Notes under the pieces: model-generated
What the model was told of the DNA's origin: nothing
The model's database searches: none
What the model saw: only the letters and a program-made list of their open reading frames with translations
NCBI GenBank assembly: GCA_905221605.1
Contig: CAJNDS010001791.1
Location: forward strand, 162,501-226,500
Direction of reading: 5' to 3'
DNA from: Symbiodinium natans
Taxonomy: Eukaryota > Sar > Dinophyceae > Suessiales > Symbiodiniaceae
DNA length: 64,000 bases
Part shown: positions 25,201 through 35,639 of the stretch, piece after piece
How positions within the stretch are numbered: position 1 is the first letter of the stretch
Layout: every line of letters begins with the position of its first letter
Position numbers and translations under genes: made by a program

Positions 25201-28200
25201 GGAGAGACAGGGCCCCATTGAAGGGCGCTTCAAAAAGGAGTTGGGGAGAGAGCGAGAGAGAGAGCCGAGGCATCGCCGGCGTGCACCTTTCAGAGGCTGG
25301 ACTCGTTTCTCACTCGACGCAGGGGGAATATAAAGCTTCGAAAAATTGTAGTGATTGATAGTCATTGTCATAGAAATGGAACTAGCAATGGCGATAGTCA
25401 TGGCAATAGTATACTTAAATAAAATGCATGTAGACATATTGCTTTGGAATGCTCTTTGGCCTGCTGTCCCTTGCAACCCAGCAACCGTCCCCAAACTGTC
25501 CCAAGCCTGCACCTTGAAGCAAGAAGCATGTTGCAGCTCCTGCCCATGACTTGTTTAGACTGTGTTTAGACGCCAGAGACTCAGAGCTGCGAGCCAAGAG
25601 ACGAGGGGGGGGGGGGGACAGTCGGGACAGTCGCGGGGACAGCTTTTATGACGAGTTGGGCAACGGAACCCTACTCTTCATAGAGTGAAACCTGCGTGAT
25701 AAAACGCAGCACGAGGGATGGCCCCATGCTCCGAACCGAACTTCGGCTGAGGCCCTATCTCACATGTGTCTTGGGGCCCACTCGTCAGGATTTTGGGGCT
25801 CATGGCAAAAGGGAGTTGGCTCCAAAGCACTGCAGGGAAGAGAGAATTGTCTAGAGGGCTGTTCAGAGAATCCCACACAACGAGGCTTGAGCTTCGAAGA
25901 AAGCAGTGTTGAACAGTTTTGCAGGGAATGATGCGGTTTGGCTCTGGCTTCTTGTCGGGCGCCTGCACAGCCTTTGGGACGCAGCACCTCGGCGTGGGAC
26001 GAGTTGGGTTCGATGGGCGAATGAGGGAGTCCAGACGTCATTTTAGGAAGGGCCCTGCAACGCATCCAGTTCAGACAGGCCTTTCTGAATCTGCCCCCAA
26101 GAAAGGGAAGACACTTCGCAGGCCCAGAGAAGCTTCTCAAACATGTGCGAAGGTGGATGCACAACACCTCGCTCTTCGCAGGACAGAATGTAGACATGGT
26201 GCCGCGCATCTATCGCGCCCCCGAGCATGCGACCCAGAACATATATGATGGAGAATATGTGCTACCTAATATCTATCTATTTCTCTATATAAAATCATTC
26301 AATACATGTAGACAAATAGGCAGAGAAGCCGCGATTGTGTGTGCAATATGAGAGCTTTCCTCTCGGTGCTTAGTGTGGGGGCGTTGTTGGGCAGAGGACG
26401 TTTGGCCGCCACTAACGAGCCCAGAGGGGCTCCGTACTACACGACGGAGGCGTGGCGTACCGCCTACAAGGAGACCGTTGAGCGGTTTAGGGTTTGAAGG
26501 GTTTGAGTGTTGAAAGGGTTTAGGGTTTGAAGTGTTTAAGGCTTAGGGTTTAGGGTGGCCGTTGGTATGAAGCCAGGAAGTACTGGCTCGCCGCACACGT
26601 CCAGTTCGCATGTTTTCGAAGTTTGTCTCGTATCCTCAGATGACTCAGAAGGGAAAGAGTGGTATCCGTTAGCGAGCCCAGATGCAAGAAGGGCGGCCGT
26701 GTTGAGAGATGTTGAGCGAGTCTTGATTTCCTGAATCCTGGATTCCTAGACCCATCCAAATCTAAGACGCTCGGATGCGCAGCTTTTTCCAACAGGAGCT
26801 GGGCCCGTCTGTTTTCTACATGAACTACCCACATCGAATGTGCCTCATCGCAGGCGCAGTTTCTAAGCTGAATCCGCAGCAATTCCACAGTCTGAGACCT
26901 TGGGCTGTCAGTGCTCTTAAAAGTGCACGAGAAGAAGTGGAGCAATGAGAGTGGGGGCATCTGAGGTTGCCTTGCTCAACTTCGTGGACATATTCCACCG
27001 CCGAGAGCTACGGATGTTCTGAGCCACAGAGAGGAGCTGTTCGACCCCTCCCGAGCTTCCTGAGCCATAGTGTTGTGCATTCACTGTAGCTGGGCAAAGG
27101 CAAGTGCATGGCGCATGCCGAGTGGGAGCGGCCGGATTTATCCTCTGCGGCCTGCTCGCAGGCTTTAATCCGCCTTTTTTCCACTTTGTCCGCAAAAAGA
27201 GCTGGACAAACAATCTCGAACCGCATCGGTGCACCGATGTCAAGAGATCTTTGCATCTTGGCCAGCAGCTCCAAGATCATTCCCAGATGCCCTGAGCCCC
27301 TATCCTCCTGATCCGCCCGACCGAAACTCGACATCGTGCACGCGATTTTGGCCCGTCAAGCGCTGCTTCGTGGCTGGAGTTTGCGCCGCGGTGCGGTTTT
27401 GGCTCTCGTAAGTCAGGTTGTTTCGCTTCGAAGATGCCCCGAAGCCCCCCGGATTGATGGGTGGAGAGGGCACTAAGCAGCTTCTGCGTCAAATGCCACA
27501 GTTGCCATGCTTTGGCCATGGTCGAAGTTATTGTGGAAGTGAGCTCGGCGCCCGAATGGGGCGCAGTCGAGGTCGCCCTTCTCGGAGCCAGCTTAAAGTT
27601 CTCTGTCAAGGGGGGCCCTCAATGGCCCTCAAGTCAAGATCAGAACACGTTAGCTCCTAGATGCGACTTGACTGGCTTCGTGCGTGTTAGGTCTCCAACA
27701 TGCGACTGGCTTCGTGTGTTGAGCTAGTTGGTTGCCGAGTTTTTGTATGGTAAATAGGAGTGTGCACAGCGTATGGCAAGCAGAGTGGCTTGTGAAGGTG
27801 AAGGGAAGCTTCAAGGCCCCTCCAGAGAGATTTCACTTTGGCTCCGACAATTCTTAGATCGCAGTGAGGAAGCCTCACTCCGTCAGCCGCCTACGACGCC
27901 GCACCATGCGCCGCACCAAAAAGATGAGGGCATTGGAGAGCGCGAGAACATGAAAACATGAGAGAACCATTCTGAAACCCTCCCCTCTAGGCCGTGTCTG
28001 TGAACACCCGTGATCCTTGCAATGTGGTTGCTGGCACCTCACGTTCATGCGCACTCTCGCGACCATGCTGTGCCCAGCTCGCATCGGGTCCGTGACCTCT
28101 ACAGTTGATCGTGGCAAAGTAGCTGCCAGAAGTTGTTCTTGCTGATAAGCCAGGTGCACCCAGCATACTGTTGAGGAGATGAATCGGACGCCATAGAACA

Positions 28201-28250
28201 GGGAAACTTCGCAACGCGATCGGAGACACACGTGCCAAAGAGCTTCTTGA
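22300..28250 (+). other. mostly non-coding; a few isolated exon candidates
   Basis: Weak + strand exon candidates lie at about 23,405-23,480 (VIGLILVYLGYDFSLLPYEF, hydrophobic), 24,559-24,602 (IYNSLISEMYKIYT, with a GTAAGG donor after it) and 24,690-24,800 (KAAVTMRELVRGIRP; LRIAGMSEKLGE). They could be later exons of the TPR gene. A degenerate telomere-like block lies at 26,484-26,549. The stretches 25,100-25,900 and 26,560-28,200 show nothing I recognise. Confidence 0.3.
26484..26549. repeat. degenerate TTTAGGG telomere-like block
   Basis: GGTTTAGGGTTTGAAGGGTT and similar words: a degenerate run of TTTAGGG-type units with several TTTGAAG variants. Confidence 0.7.
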
Positions 28251-28269
28251 AAACCCCTTGAGTGCTGAG

Positions 28270-31010
28270 TGTTTGCCATCGCTTGGCTTAGCGGCCGCAG
28301 AGCTTCGGAGAGGCTGCTGGAGTTGCGAGGGGACCTTCGGCGACGGCGCGGGGATGCCAAGGGCAGCTTCGAGGCCGACTTTGTTGCAAAGGTTGCTTCC
28401 TTGCTTCCTCTCAACGCACTCTTTCAAACGAGGGATGCACTCTTTTCCGGCCCCTTGGGCCCTTGGGCCCTTGGGGCCTTTTGTGGCCTTTTGTGGCCTT
28501 TTGTGGCCTTTTGTGGCCTTTTGTCCTCTGCGCCTTTTGAGAGGCCTGGGCCGAGGCTGCCGCTTTGCGCGCGGCACTGGGCAAGGCCTTTTTTCAAGAG
28601 ATCGAGAGGAGTGCTGAGGGACAGTGCATATGCTGCATATGGCAAGGGGAGCTGGGGATGCAGATTGACGGATTTCGCCGAGAGAGCTATAAGGGGGCAG
28701 AATAAGAAACGTTTTGCCGCAGCTTTAGAGGGAGTCTTGCAGAAGGACTTCGCAGAACTCGTTTCCTTTCATACCTTTTCTGTGGCGGGTGCCTTTTTCG
28801 TCAAGCTTGTCACTTTCTCTCATTTTCTCTCACTTTTTTCAAAGCCTCGGCCGGCCTGGGGAGCTTTGACAGCCAAGCTCCGCTGGACTCCTTGGCTAAA
28901 GGTCACTGGAGCGCCAGCGGCCGACCTCTACATCAGGTTGGCCTTCTGCTGCGGGCTCCATGTGCTCTCTGAATACTTGAATTGTAAAGGGCGCACTTTC
29001 TTCTGAGTGCCTCCCTTTAGTGGGTTCCCTAGGTTCCCAGGCGCCACAGACCAGAAACTCCACGGGCGCAGCTGTTGTAAGTCTCGATTCAGGCTCGCGT
29101 CAGTTTGCGAGGAGTTGGGCGACGTCGCGCTTTCGGAGGACTACCAGGACATCATGGGCTTGAGGTTACACTAAGCTGGTCAGGCCTGTTCGGGACACTC
29201 GTTGCATGCTGCTTGCTAGAAATTGCATAGACGCGTTGTAGATGGCACCTTGGGCTAGACGTGCCGAGTGAGGAGAAAGCTCTCCAGGCCAGGGTCAAGC
29301 AAACGCCAAAGAACCAGCCCCATGGCAGCTTTTGGCAGCTTTGGTCTTGGGGGGCGTTCACGGCAGCGCTTCTGAACTGACGCCTCCCAAGCACCCTTGG
29401 GAAAGCTTTGAGGCCGGCAGGAGCAGGTTCTTGAATCTGTGCGCCCAGGAACCTCAACAACACCCAGTCATCGTGGATGTCGGAAACGCCCACTTCACCT
29501 TAGTGAGTGGCTGGGAACGGCTTCGTGGCAGCTTGGGCCCATTTGCGTCCGTTAGCTAAGGGCGCTTGCATGCGACTCGGGGACCCCCTTTGCCGAAGGT
29601 GTCAAAGGTGTCCCAGAGGGCTCAGGCATAAGGAACAACATGGACGGTTTATATGGCACGCACTGGTTATTGGAACTGCGCTATTAGGCATCATCGTGTC
29701 GGGTGTTGTAGGGTATTAGGCGTGGCAATGCTCCAAAGTGTCTGAGCCACCGGACTGTCATAGAGTTTGCTACGGCACGTGCATAGCTTGAAGCTTGAAG
29801 TGGACAGCACGGAGATCTTAGCTACCTGTATCAAAATGGCAGGCAAAGCCTCCACGAAGATCAGAGTTCTCCTGTCTGCGGCGATGCCAAATCACGAGTC
29901 CAGACATGGCTGACCTGGCTGACCTAGTTCTTGCGTGCACGCGTGTGGCGTCTGGAAGCATTCAAGAGATTCAAGAGTATGAAGGCATTCTCAAAGGTTA
30001 ATTCATGAATACCACATGTCCTGCGAGGCTCTCCGGACTGCGTGGCGCAGCGCTTCGGCCCTCGATGACGCGCTGCGTCGGCAGCTGGCGGACGGAGAAG
30101 GCACGTGCAGATGAGGGGTAGCTGTTCGTGTTCAGAAGTTTGTCGAGATTCATTAAGCTATAGGTGTTAGGCGCTGTTAGGCCCGCTTAGCTGGCCTGGC
30201 ATGTTCCCGTGCCTCAACTCAAACCCTCAGGGGGCCTTGTTGTGTGTCCTTTCTGCCCATATTAAGTGTCTTGTATTGAGTCTTCGGGTGCCATGCTGTT
30301 TCGCAAAGCCTTGGGCTAGAAGGCTTCTGTGGATTATTCTGCGCTGAAATGTACATGTAAGGTGCCACTTGCCTGTGATTTCTGCCCCTTCTCTTTGCAG
30401 GTTGGGAGTGTCTCAGCCTGATCGTCAAGGCACGTTGAGAACTCGGTTTGACAAGGCTTCGTGGATTGTGACCCCACCGTGGCGAGGCTTGCGCTGCCTT
30501 TGAAGCAGTGCAGCCCGCTCGATTCAAGAAGGACCACCACCAGTGTGGGGAGTTCGGTACATGATTTTTCCAGGTTGTAAAGTTGTGCCACCAGAGGTTC
30601 AAAATTCCTTTTCAACTGGCGCTGTCCAGCCTTGGCCTAGTATTGGCATCACTTTCGCAGAGGAGCTGGGGACATTCCTTCCTCTGGCGGAGGCGGTCCA
30701 GGCTGGCCGACGGAGGCCTCAGCTGCATCTTCAGAAGTTTAGGCCGAGGCCCTTCCGCGGCTGAGAAGTCCCTAATGTGACCGAGACCGGCTTTAAGAGA
30801 GCCCAACAGGATCTAAGCTTTGCTTCGGAAGCGCTGCTGACTCTTGCAGGCTCCCGGAGTTGGAGGCATGGAGCTGAGAGCGGGTTCGCGTACATGGAGA
30901 ACTCTAAGACCCTGCGGTTGCCCCAAGTTGCCTAAAGTTGCCTAAAGTACAGAGTTTCACTGTGGTTCCTGAACTGGCCAAGAGGACACGAGAGGACACG
31001 CGAAGCCCAG
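28270..31010 (+). CDS. candidate helical (TPR-like) exons
   Basis: Isolated + strand stretches resemble TPR helices. They are about 28,285-28,392 (ERLLELRGDLRRRRGDAKGS), 29,105-29,155 (EELGDVALSEDYQDIMG), 30,025-30,100 (ALRTAWRSASALDDALRRQL) and 30,655-30,760 (ELGTFLPLAEAVQAGR). The first reads LxxLGDxRRRxGDA, like the helix A exons upstream. They may extend the TPR gene or belong to a paralogue. Borders are not resolved. A 10-bp repeat (GGCCTTTTGT) at 28,475-28,524 lies in the intervening DNA. Confidence 0.3.
28475..28524. repeat. 10-bp tandem repeat, five copies of GGCCTTTTGT
   Basis: Five exact copies, preceded by about three copies of an 8-bp GGCCCTTG unit at 28,449-28,474. The open frames through it on both strands are repeat translations. 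Confidence 0.9.
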
Positions 31011-31049
31011 AGCTTCTGGCAGGTGCCGGAGGAGCTCGCCGCGCTGTGT

Positions 31050-33380
31050 GCAACCGGGAGTTCTGGAGCCGGGGGGCCCAATTGTGAGTTGATTTTTTGG
31101 TTGCAAAACCCATTCGCAGAGGTGGCCGTAGCACCACCTACCCTACCTCCGTGCAGAGACAGTGAGAATTCAGGCAGAATACAAGCAGAATACAGGAGCA
31201 GAATACAGTGAAGCCTGCGTCCTGTTCAAGCCCCGGCCAGGTGCCCTCGAAGACTTCGTTGTCCCAGGAAGTCGAGGGAAGCCTTGCCATGGAGGAAAAA
31301 GGATGGACCTTGCTGTTGCTTCATCTTGGAGGCAGTGCTTTCTGCAAGGACCCTTCCCGTAAAGCCCGATGCCGCTTCCTGCTGCACACTGATGTGCATG
31401 CTTGTGGATTGCGCGTGAGCCTTCCATCGCCCCCCCCCCCAGCCCTGAACTTCCTTGTGTCCTTGAGCCTCGGCCCTGGTACAGCTCAGTTTGTCCCTCT
31501 GATCTCATCCCCCACACCGCTATGGAAACCTTTGTGTGGGCTGCAGTAGAGAGGCTCCATGCACACCATGTGTCAGGCCAAACGAAGCAGATGCAAATCC
31601 ACATAGCCTCCCGCCTATGTGCAATGCCCACCTACCTGGCGCATGATACACGTAGGGCCAAATCGCCCATTTGCACCCCCTGCACGTATGCAAAGACACG
31701 CGCAGGCGCGAACCGCTTCAGGCACAGGGCCCTCATGACCACGTGGAATACATGAATCATATAGTCACACAGTGATATACGAGACCTAGTGTAGGTGGGA
31801 CGAACTTGTCCATCGCAATGTAATGGCGATGCGTCACAGCCTCTTTGGCCATGAGCGGCGAGGAAAATGAGACAGTCGTGCCCTGAGAGGCCTGCTCATG
31901 GTTTGCAGATGCCTGCAGCATGTTGATGCGCCCGTTCGCTGAAGATGGGTGGCTTACAGTAAGTCGAGTGTTCGGCATCTTAGGAAACTCAGACGACAAG
32001 CAAGACACAGACCACCACCACCCTCGTGGCGATCCGAGATGCGCACGTGCTCGATGCGCTGCATTCTGCTGTCTCCAGGGGTGCCCTCATGTGCCCTCCA
32101 CCCCCAAGAGCCCCCCCAAAGTGTGGCTTCCTAGGCGGGGAGCGAGGCCGAGTGCGCGCTCTACGCCCGCAACTGCCGCTTTTCTGCAGAAGTTCCAAAT
32201 GCATCAATTTCATTCAATTATACGCTGGTGTGAGATTGTGTGGCATTGTGTGACTCTCCTCAAGTGGACCAGACTGAATTGCCCATGTGTTCTACCAGTA
32301 TGACCCCATCGGGTTTTTGAACTTCTTGCCGCCTTTGCAGTTCTTACCCCGCCATTGGTTTTTCCTTTTGCTTGTGATTTGAGGTGGTGTTCTTGTCCTC
32401 ACATTGCTTACCTATGCTTCTCACTGCTTGTCGTACATGGTAGGCACATTGCAGATTCGATCTTGCGCATAAGGCCGTGCGCGCGGGGTTCCGTATGCCT
32501 CCGTAGCCTTGGCAACTAGTGTTTGTGAGAGTGTGTGTGTGTGTGTGTGTTTTTCTTATTCCTGCCCCCTCTGTCTGCATCTGGAGAACAGGTGGGCGGG
32601 ACATTGAGTGATAGGTCCTGAGACTTTTTGGAGTCGAGATGGGGCTCTCTGAGGCTATGGTTGCTTCGACCTGGGCTGCAGATACTGCCAGGTTAGCCCG
32701 CAGGCCCGCGATTCAAGTCGGGTTCTGGGGGGCGTTGCTCGAGGCTTTGTTCGAAGCCTGTGGGCTCTGTCAAAGACTCAGGACAGCCTTCGCTCCTTTG
32801 TGTGGGCTAGGTCCATCAGTTGTGGTCAGTCCATGGTCGCCATGTACAATCGAGGATCGCCGAAGAGAAAAGCCCTCTCTCTCTCTCTCTTCCCTCCCTT
32901 CCTGTTCTGTCCTCCCGTAGGCACGTTCGCTTGCGAGTTCCTAGCACATTCTTTCCTCTCTACTGCTCGTCTTTCTTCTTCTTTCCTCTCTATTTCTCTT
33001 CTTTCTTCTTTTATTCTTTCCTTTTTCTTTCCTCTGTAAGTTTTCTTCATCATGGCCCGTCATTGGTTGCCGCGGTGCAGTCCTGGAACTTCGGCAGCGG
33101 TGGCTCTCCAGCCGCGGCTTGGATCGGAAGATATCGGAAGGGGGCCCTCAGGGCATCAGGGTCGGGGTAACTCCTATGGATCCTTTTGTGCTCCGGGGCG
33201 GAACGGAAAGGAGGTGGTGAGAGTTGTGCAGCTTTACCTGGCCTGTGTGTTCAGATCCCAAGAAGAGAGGCTGTGCCCGCCTGCAACCAGAGTCATTGAG
33301 GGCCATTGAAAGAGGTCACAGCAGAAGCAGCAGCAACACGGACAAAGACAAGGACAAAGGCGACATGAAAAGGCACTTGG
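31050..33380. other. no confident gene
   Basis: Short exon-like pieces occur at about 31,205-31,290 (ACVLFKPRPGALEDFVVPG) and 32,015-32,080 (TLVAIRDAHVLDALHSAVS), without family assignment. The region also has a GAATACAG direct repeat at 31,175-31,208, a C run near 31,430-31,440, a GT microsatellite at 32,525-32,551 and a CT-rich stretch at 32,875-33,040. Confidence 0.35.
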
Positions 33381-33404
33381 TGCGACTTTGTGCTTTTTCC
33401 ATCG

Positions 33405-33720
33405 GAGGCACTGGACTATGTCTGCTTGTCGCGGCATTACCAGTGCATCGATGTGCTGCAGCGCGGTCCTCGGAACCCTTGTGCTAGCTGGGAGCTGTTT
33501 GAAGGGAGCGCTCTTCCGACTTCTAAGAGCCTTCTCTCAATTGTGCGGAGGCTGCGCCCGGACGTGAAGAGCGTCGAGTCGGTGGCCGTCACGGGCTGCC
33601 ACGCACTGGAGCCGCCGAGGGTGCGACAGAGATTTGCGAGACCTGGGAGGGATTTTGGAGGGATTTTTGGAGAGCGCTGGCTCAGTGAGGCTTCGGAGGT
33701 TCCCTATAGCCAGTTTGTCT
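33405..33720 (+). CDS. exon candidate with an ankyrin-like helix pair
   Basis: A + strand frame beginning after an AG|G at about 33,408 reads ALDYVCLSRHYQCIDVLQRG. This fits the ankyrin pattern (A-L-x-x-A/V-C-x-x-x-H-x-x-C-I/V-x-x-L-L-x-x-G) over one repeat. The same frame continues to LLSIVRRLRPDVKSVESVAV. A single repeat is weak evidence, and no second repeat is visible nearby. The downstream end is undefined because the polypyrimidine tract begins at 33,879. Confidence 0.28.
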
Positions 33721-33878
33721 GGCGCCTCTTAAGATACGTCTTGTGAGAGTCATCTCTTGTAAGAACAGTAGAGAGCAAGCGAAGCAGCATCTGGCACCTG
33801 GAAGGCCATGACGACGCGGCCGCCCACCACCACGACAGCCCAAGCCCCAGTCCTGGGGATTTTGTGGGATCTCGCTCG

Positions 33879-34488
33879 CTCTCCCTCTTTCCCTCTTTCC
33901 CTCTTTCCCTCTTTCCCTCTTTCCCTCTTTCCCTCCTTCCCTCCTTCCCTCCTTCCCTCCTTCCCTCCTTCCCTCCTTCCCTCCTTCCCTCCTTCCCTCC
34001 TTCCCTCCTTCCCTCCTCCCTCCTTCCCTCCTTCCCTCCTTCCCTCCTTCCCTCCTTCCCTCCTTCCCTCCTTCCCTCCTTCCCTCCTTCCCTCCTTCCC
34101 TCCTTCCCTCCTTCCCTCCTTCCCTCCTTCCCTCCTTCCCTCCTTCCCTCCTTCCCTCCTTCCCTCCTTCCCTCCTTCCCTCCTTCCCTCCTTCCCTCCT
34201 TCCCTCCTTCCCTCCTTCCCTCCTTCCCTCCTTCCCTCCTTCCCTCCTTCCCTCCTTCCCTCCTTCCCTCCTTCCCTCCTTCCCTCCTTCCCTCCTTCCC
34301 TCCTTCCCTCCTTCCCTCCTTCCCTCCTTCCCTCCTTCCCTCCTTCCCTCCTTCCCTCCTTCCCTCCTTCCCTCCTTCCCTCCTTCCCTCCTTCCCTCCT
34401 TCCCTCCTTCCCTCCCTCCCTCCTCCCTCCCTCCTTCCCTCCTTCCCTCCTTCCCTCCTTCCCTCCTTCCCTCCTTCCCTCCTCTCTC

Positions 34489-34537
<49 letters not shown>

Positions 34538-34580
34538 CTCTCTCTCTCCCTCCCTCCCTCCCTCCCTCCCTCCCTCCCTC
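33879..34580. repeat. 702-nt uninterrupted pyrimidine tract: (CCCTCTTT)n, (CCCTCCTT)n, (CT)n, (CCCT)n
   Basis: Every base on the + strand from 33,879 to 34,580 is C or T. It starts with about six CCCTCTTT units, followed by several dozen 8-bp CCCTCCTT units, then a CT dinucleotide array (about 34,490-34,548) and a CCCT array up to 34,580. The long open frames on both strands through it (up to 408 codons) are translations of the 8-bp unit cycling through three frames and are not genes. Confidence 0.97.
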
Positions 34581-35051
34581 GCCGGCTCTCATCCAGGAGA
34601 CCGAGGCGCCGGACCTGGGGATCCTGAGTTCCAGTGGCTCGCAGGCGCGCTTTTCGCTTCCGTTCCGTGTTGCGCTGCTTCCCTTGCTTCCGATGCCCGT
34701 TGTCACCGAAGCCGACATCCTTTGCGAGAAGTTGCGAGGGTCCGAAGTAGGGTCGGGTGGGCCATCCTTGTCTCGGCGCAAAAAGCTCCAAGAGTTCAAG
34801 GACACTGAGGCGAACGCATCATATGCACAGGCCCTCAATTGATGCGAGACAGGCGGGGTGCCATGGTCAGTCGTGAGGCGTGTTTTGTGAGGCTCCCTGG
34901 TGGCCCGATGAGTGGAGTGGCTTGCCTTGAGATCGAACTGTGTGCTTTCTCTGGAACGCACACAAGACGCTGACACCGATCTGCCCCAACCGAGTGGTTT
35001 TTAGCAGACGCCCACGGCACCCGACCATCGCTTGCCGCCTTCCCGAGTAAG

Positions 35052-35188
35052 GCGTGGTGATCTGGCTGGCCATCATCCTGGTCTCAGGCTTTCTGCTGGG
35101 CTTCTGCTGTTTCCTGGGCCGCCGCTGCCGGCGCCGACTGCAGACTCCGGGGCCAAAAAAGCTTTGGCAGGGGGCGGACTTCATGTGA
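35052..35188 (+). CDS. C-terminal exon with one transmembrane helix
   Basis: After an AG|G acceptor the frame reads VVIWLAIILVSGFLLGFCCF, a 20-residue hydrophobic helix. It is followed by GRRCRRRLQ, a classic basic stop-transfer sequence, and a TGA at 35,186-35,188. It looks like the last exon of a single-pass membrane protein. The upstream exon may be about 34,596-34,660 (ETEAPDLGILSSSGSQARF), just after the pyrimidine tract. A further open frame at 35,290-35,628 (ending GCMEPLIAAGEMP) is of unknown status. No family is recognised. Confidence 0.4.
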
Positions 35189-35639
35189 TAGAGTCTCATA
35201 GCCGTTCACGTCGTGCGGAACGGAGAATACCTGCCATGATGGTCTCTTTGTCTGCCAAGGAGAGTTCACGTGGCGCCACAAAGTGCGCTCGACTCGCGCA
35301 TGTTCAAATCCAAGGTGCTGCCGGCAAGAGAGTTTGTGCACGGGAGCGGCAGATGTTGTCCTTCTTTCCACCTCGTTTTTCGGGTGAACTGAGGTGGGCT
35401 CAGTTCAGTGGGACTTTGCCAAGGCAGGGAGAGGAAGAGAGGGAGAGGGATAGAGAGAGGCCGAGGTCGAGACTCACTTTCGGGGAACCCCTCTCGGCCA
35501 GAAGAGAAGAGACGGAGCCCCTGGGCCCTCTGCTTTGGACTGAGGCAGGCGTCGTGAACGTTAGCGACTTGGAGGCTCATCGCCCGGGATGCATGGAACC
35601 GCTGATAGCAGCTGGTGAGATGCCGTGAGGTCTGAGAAT

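Noticed and set aside
33682-34976. Open frames of 314-408 codons on both strands around the pyrimidine tract
   Set aside because: They are translations of an 8-bp repeat (Ser-Phe-Pro-Pro-type or Arg-Glu-Gly-Gly-type) open in several frames at once; no non-repetitive coding core.
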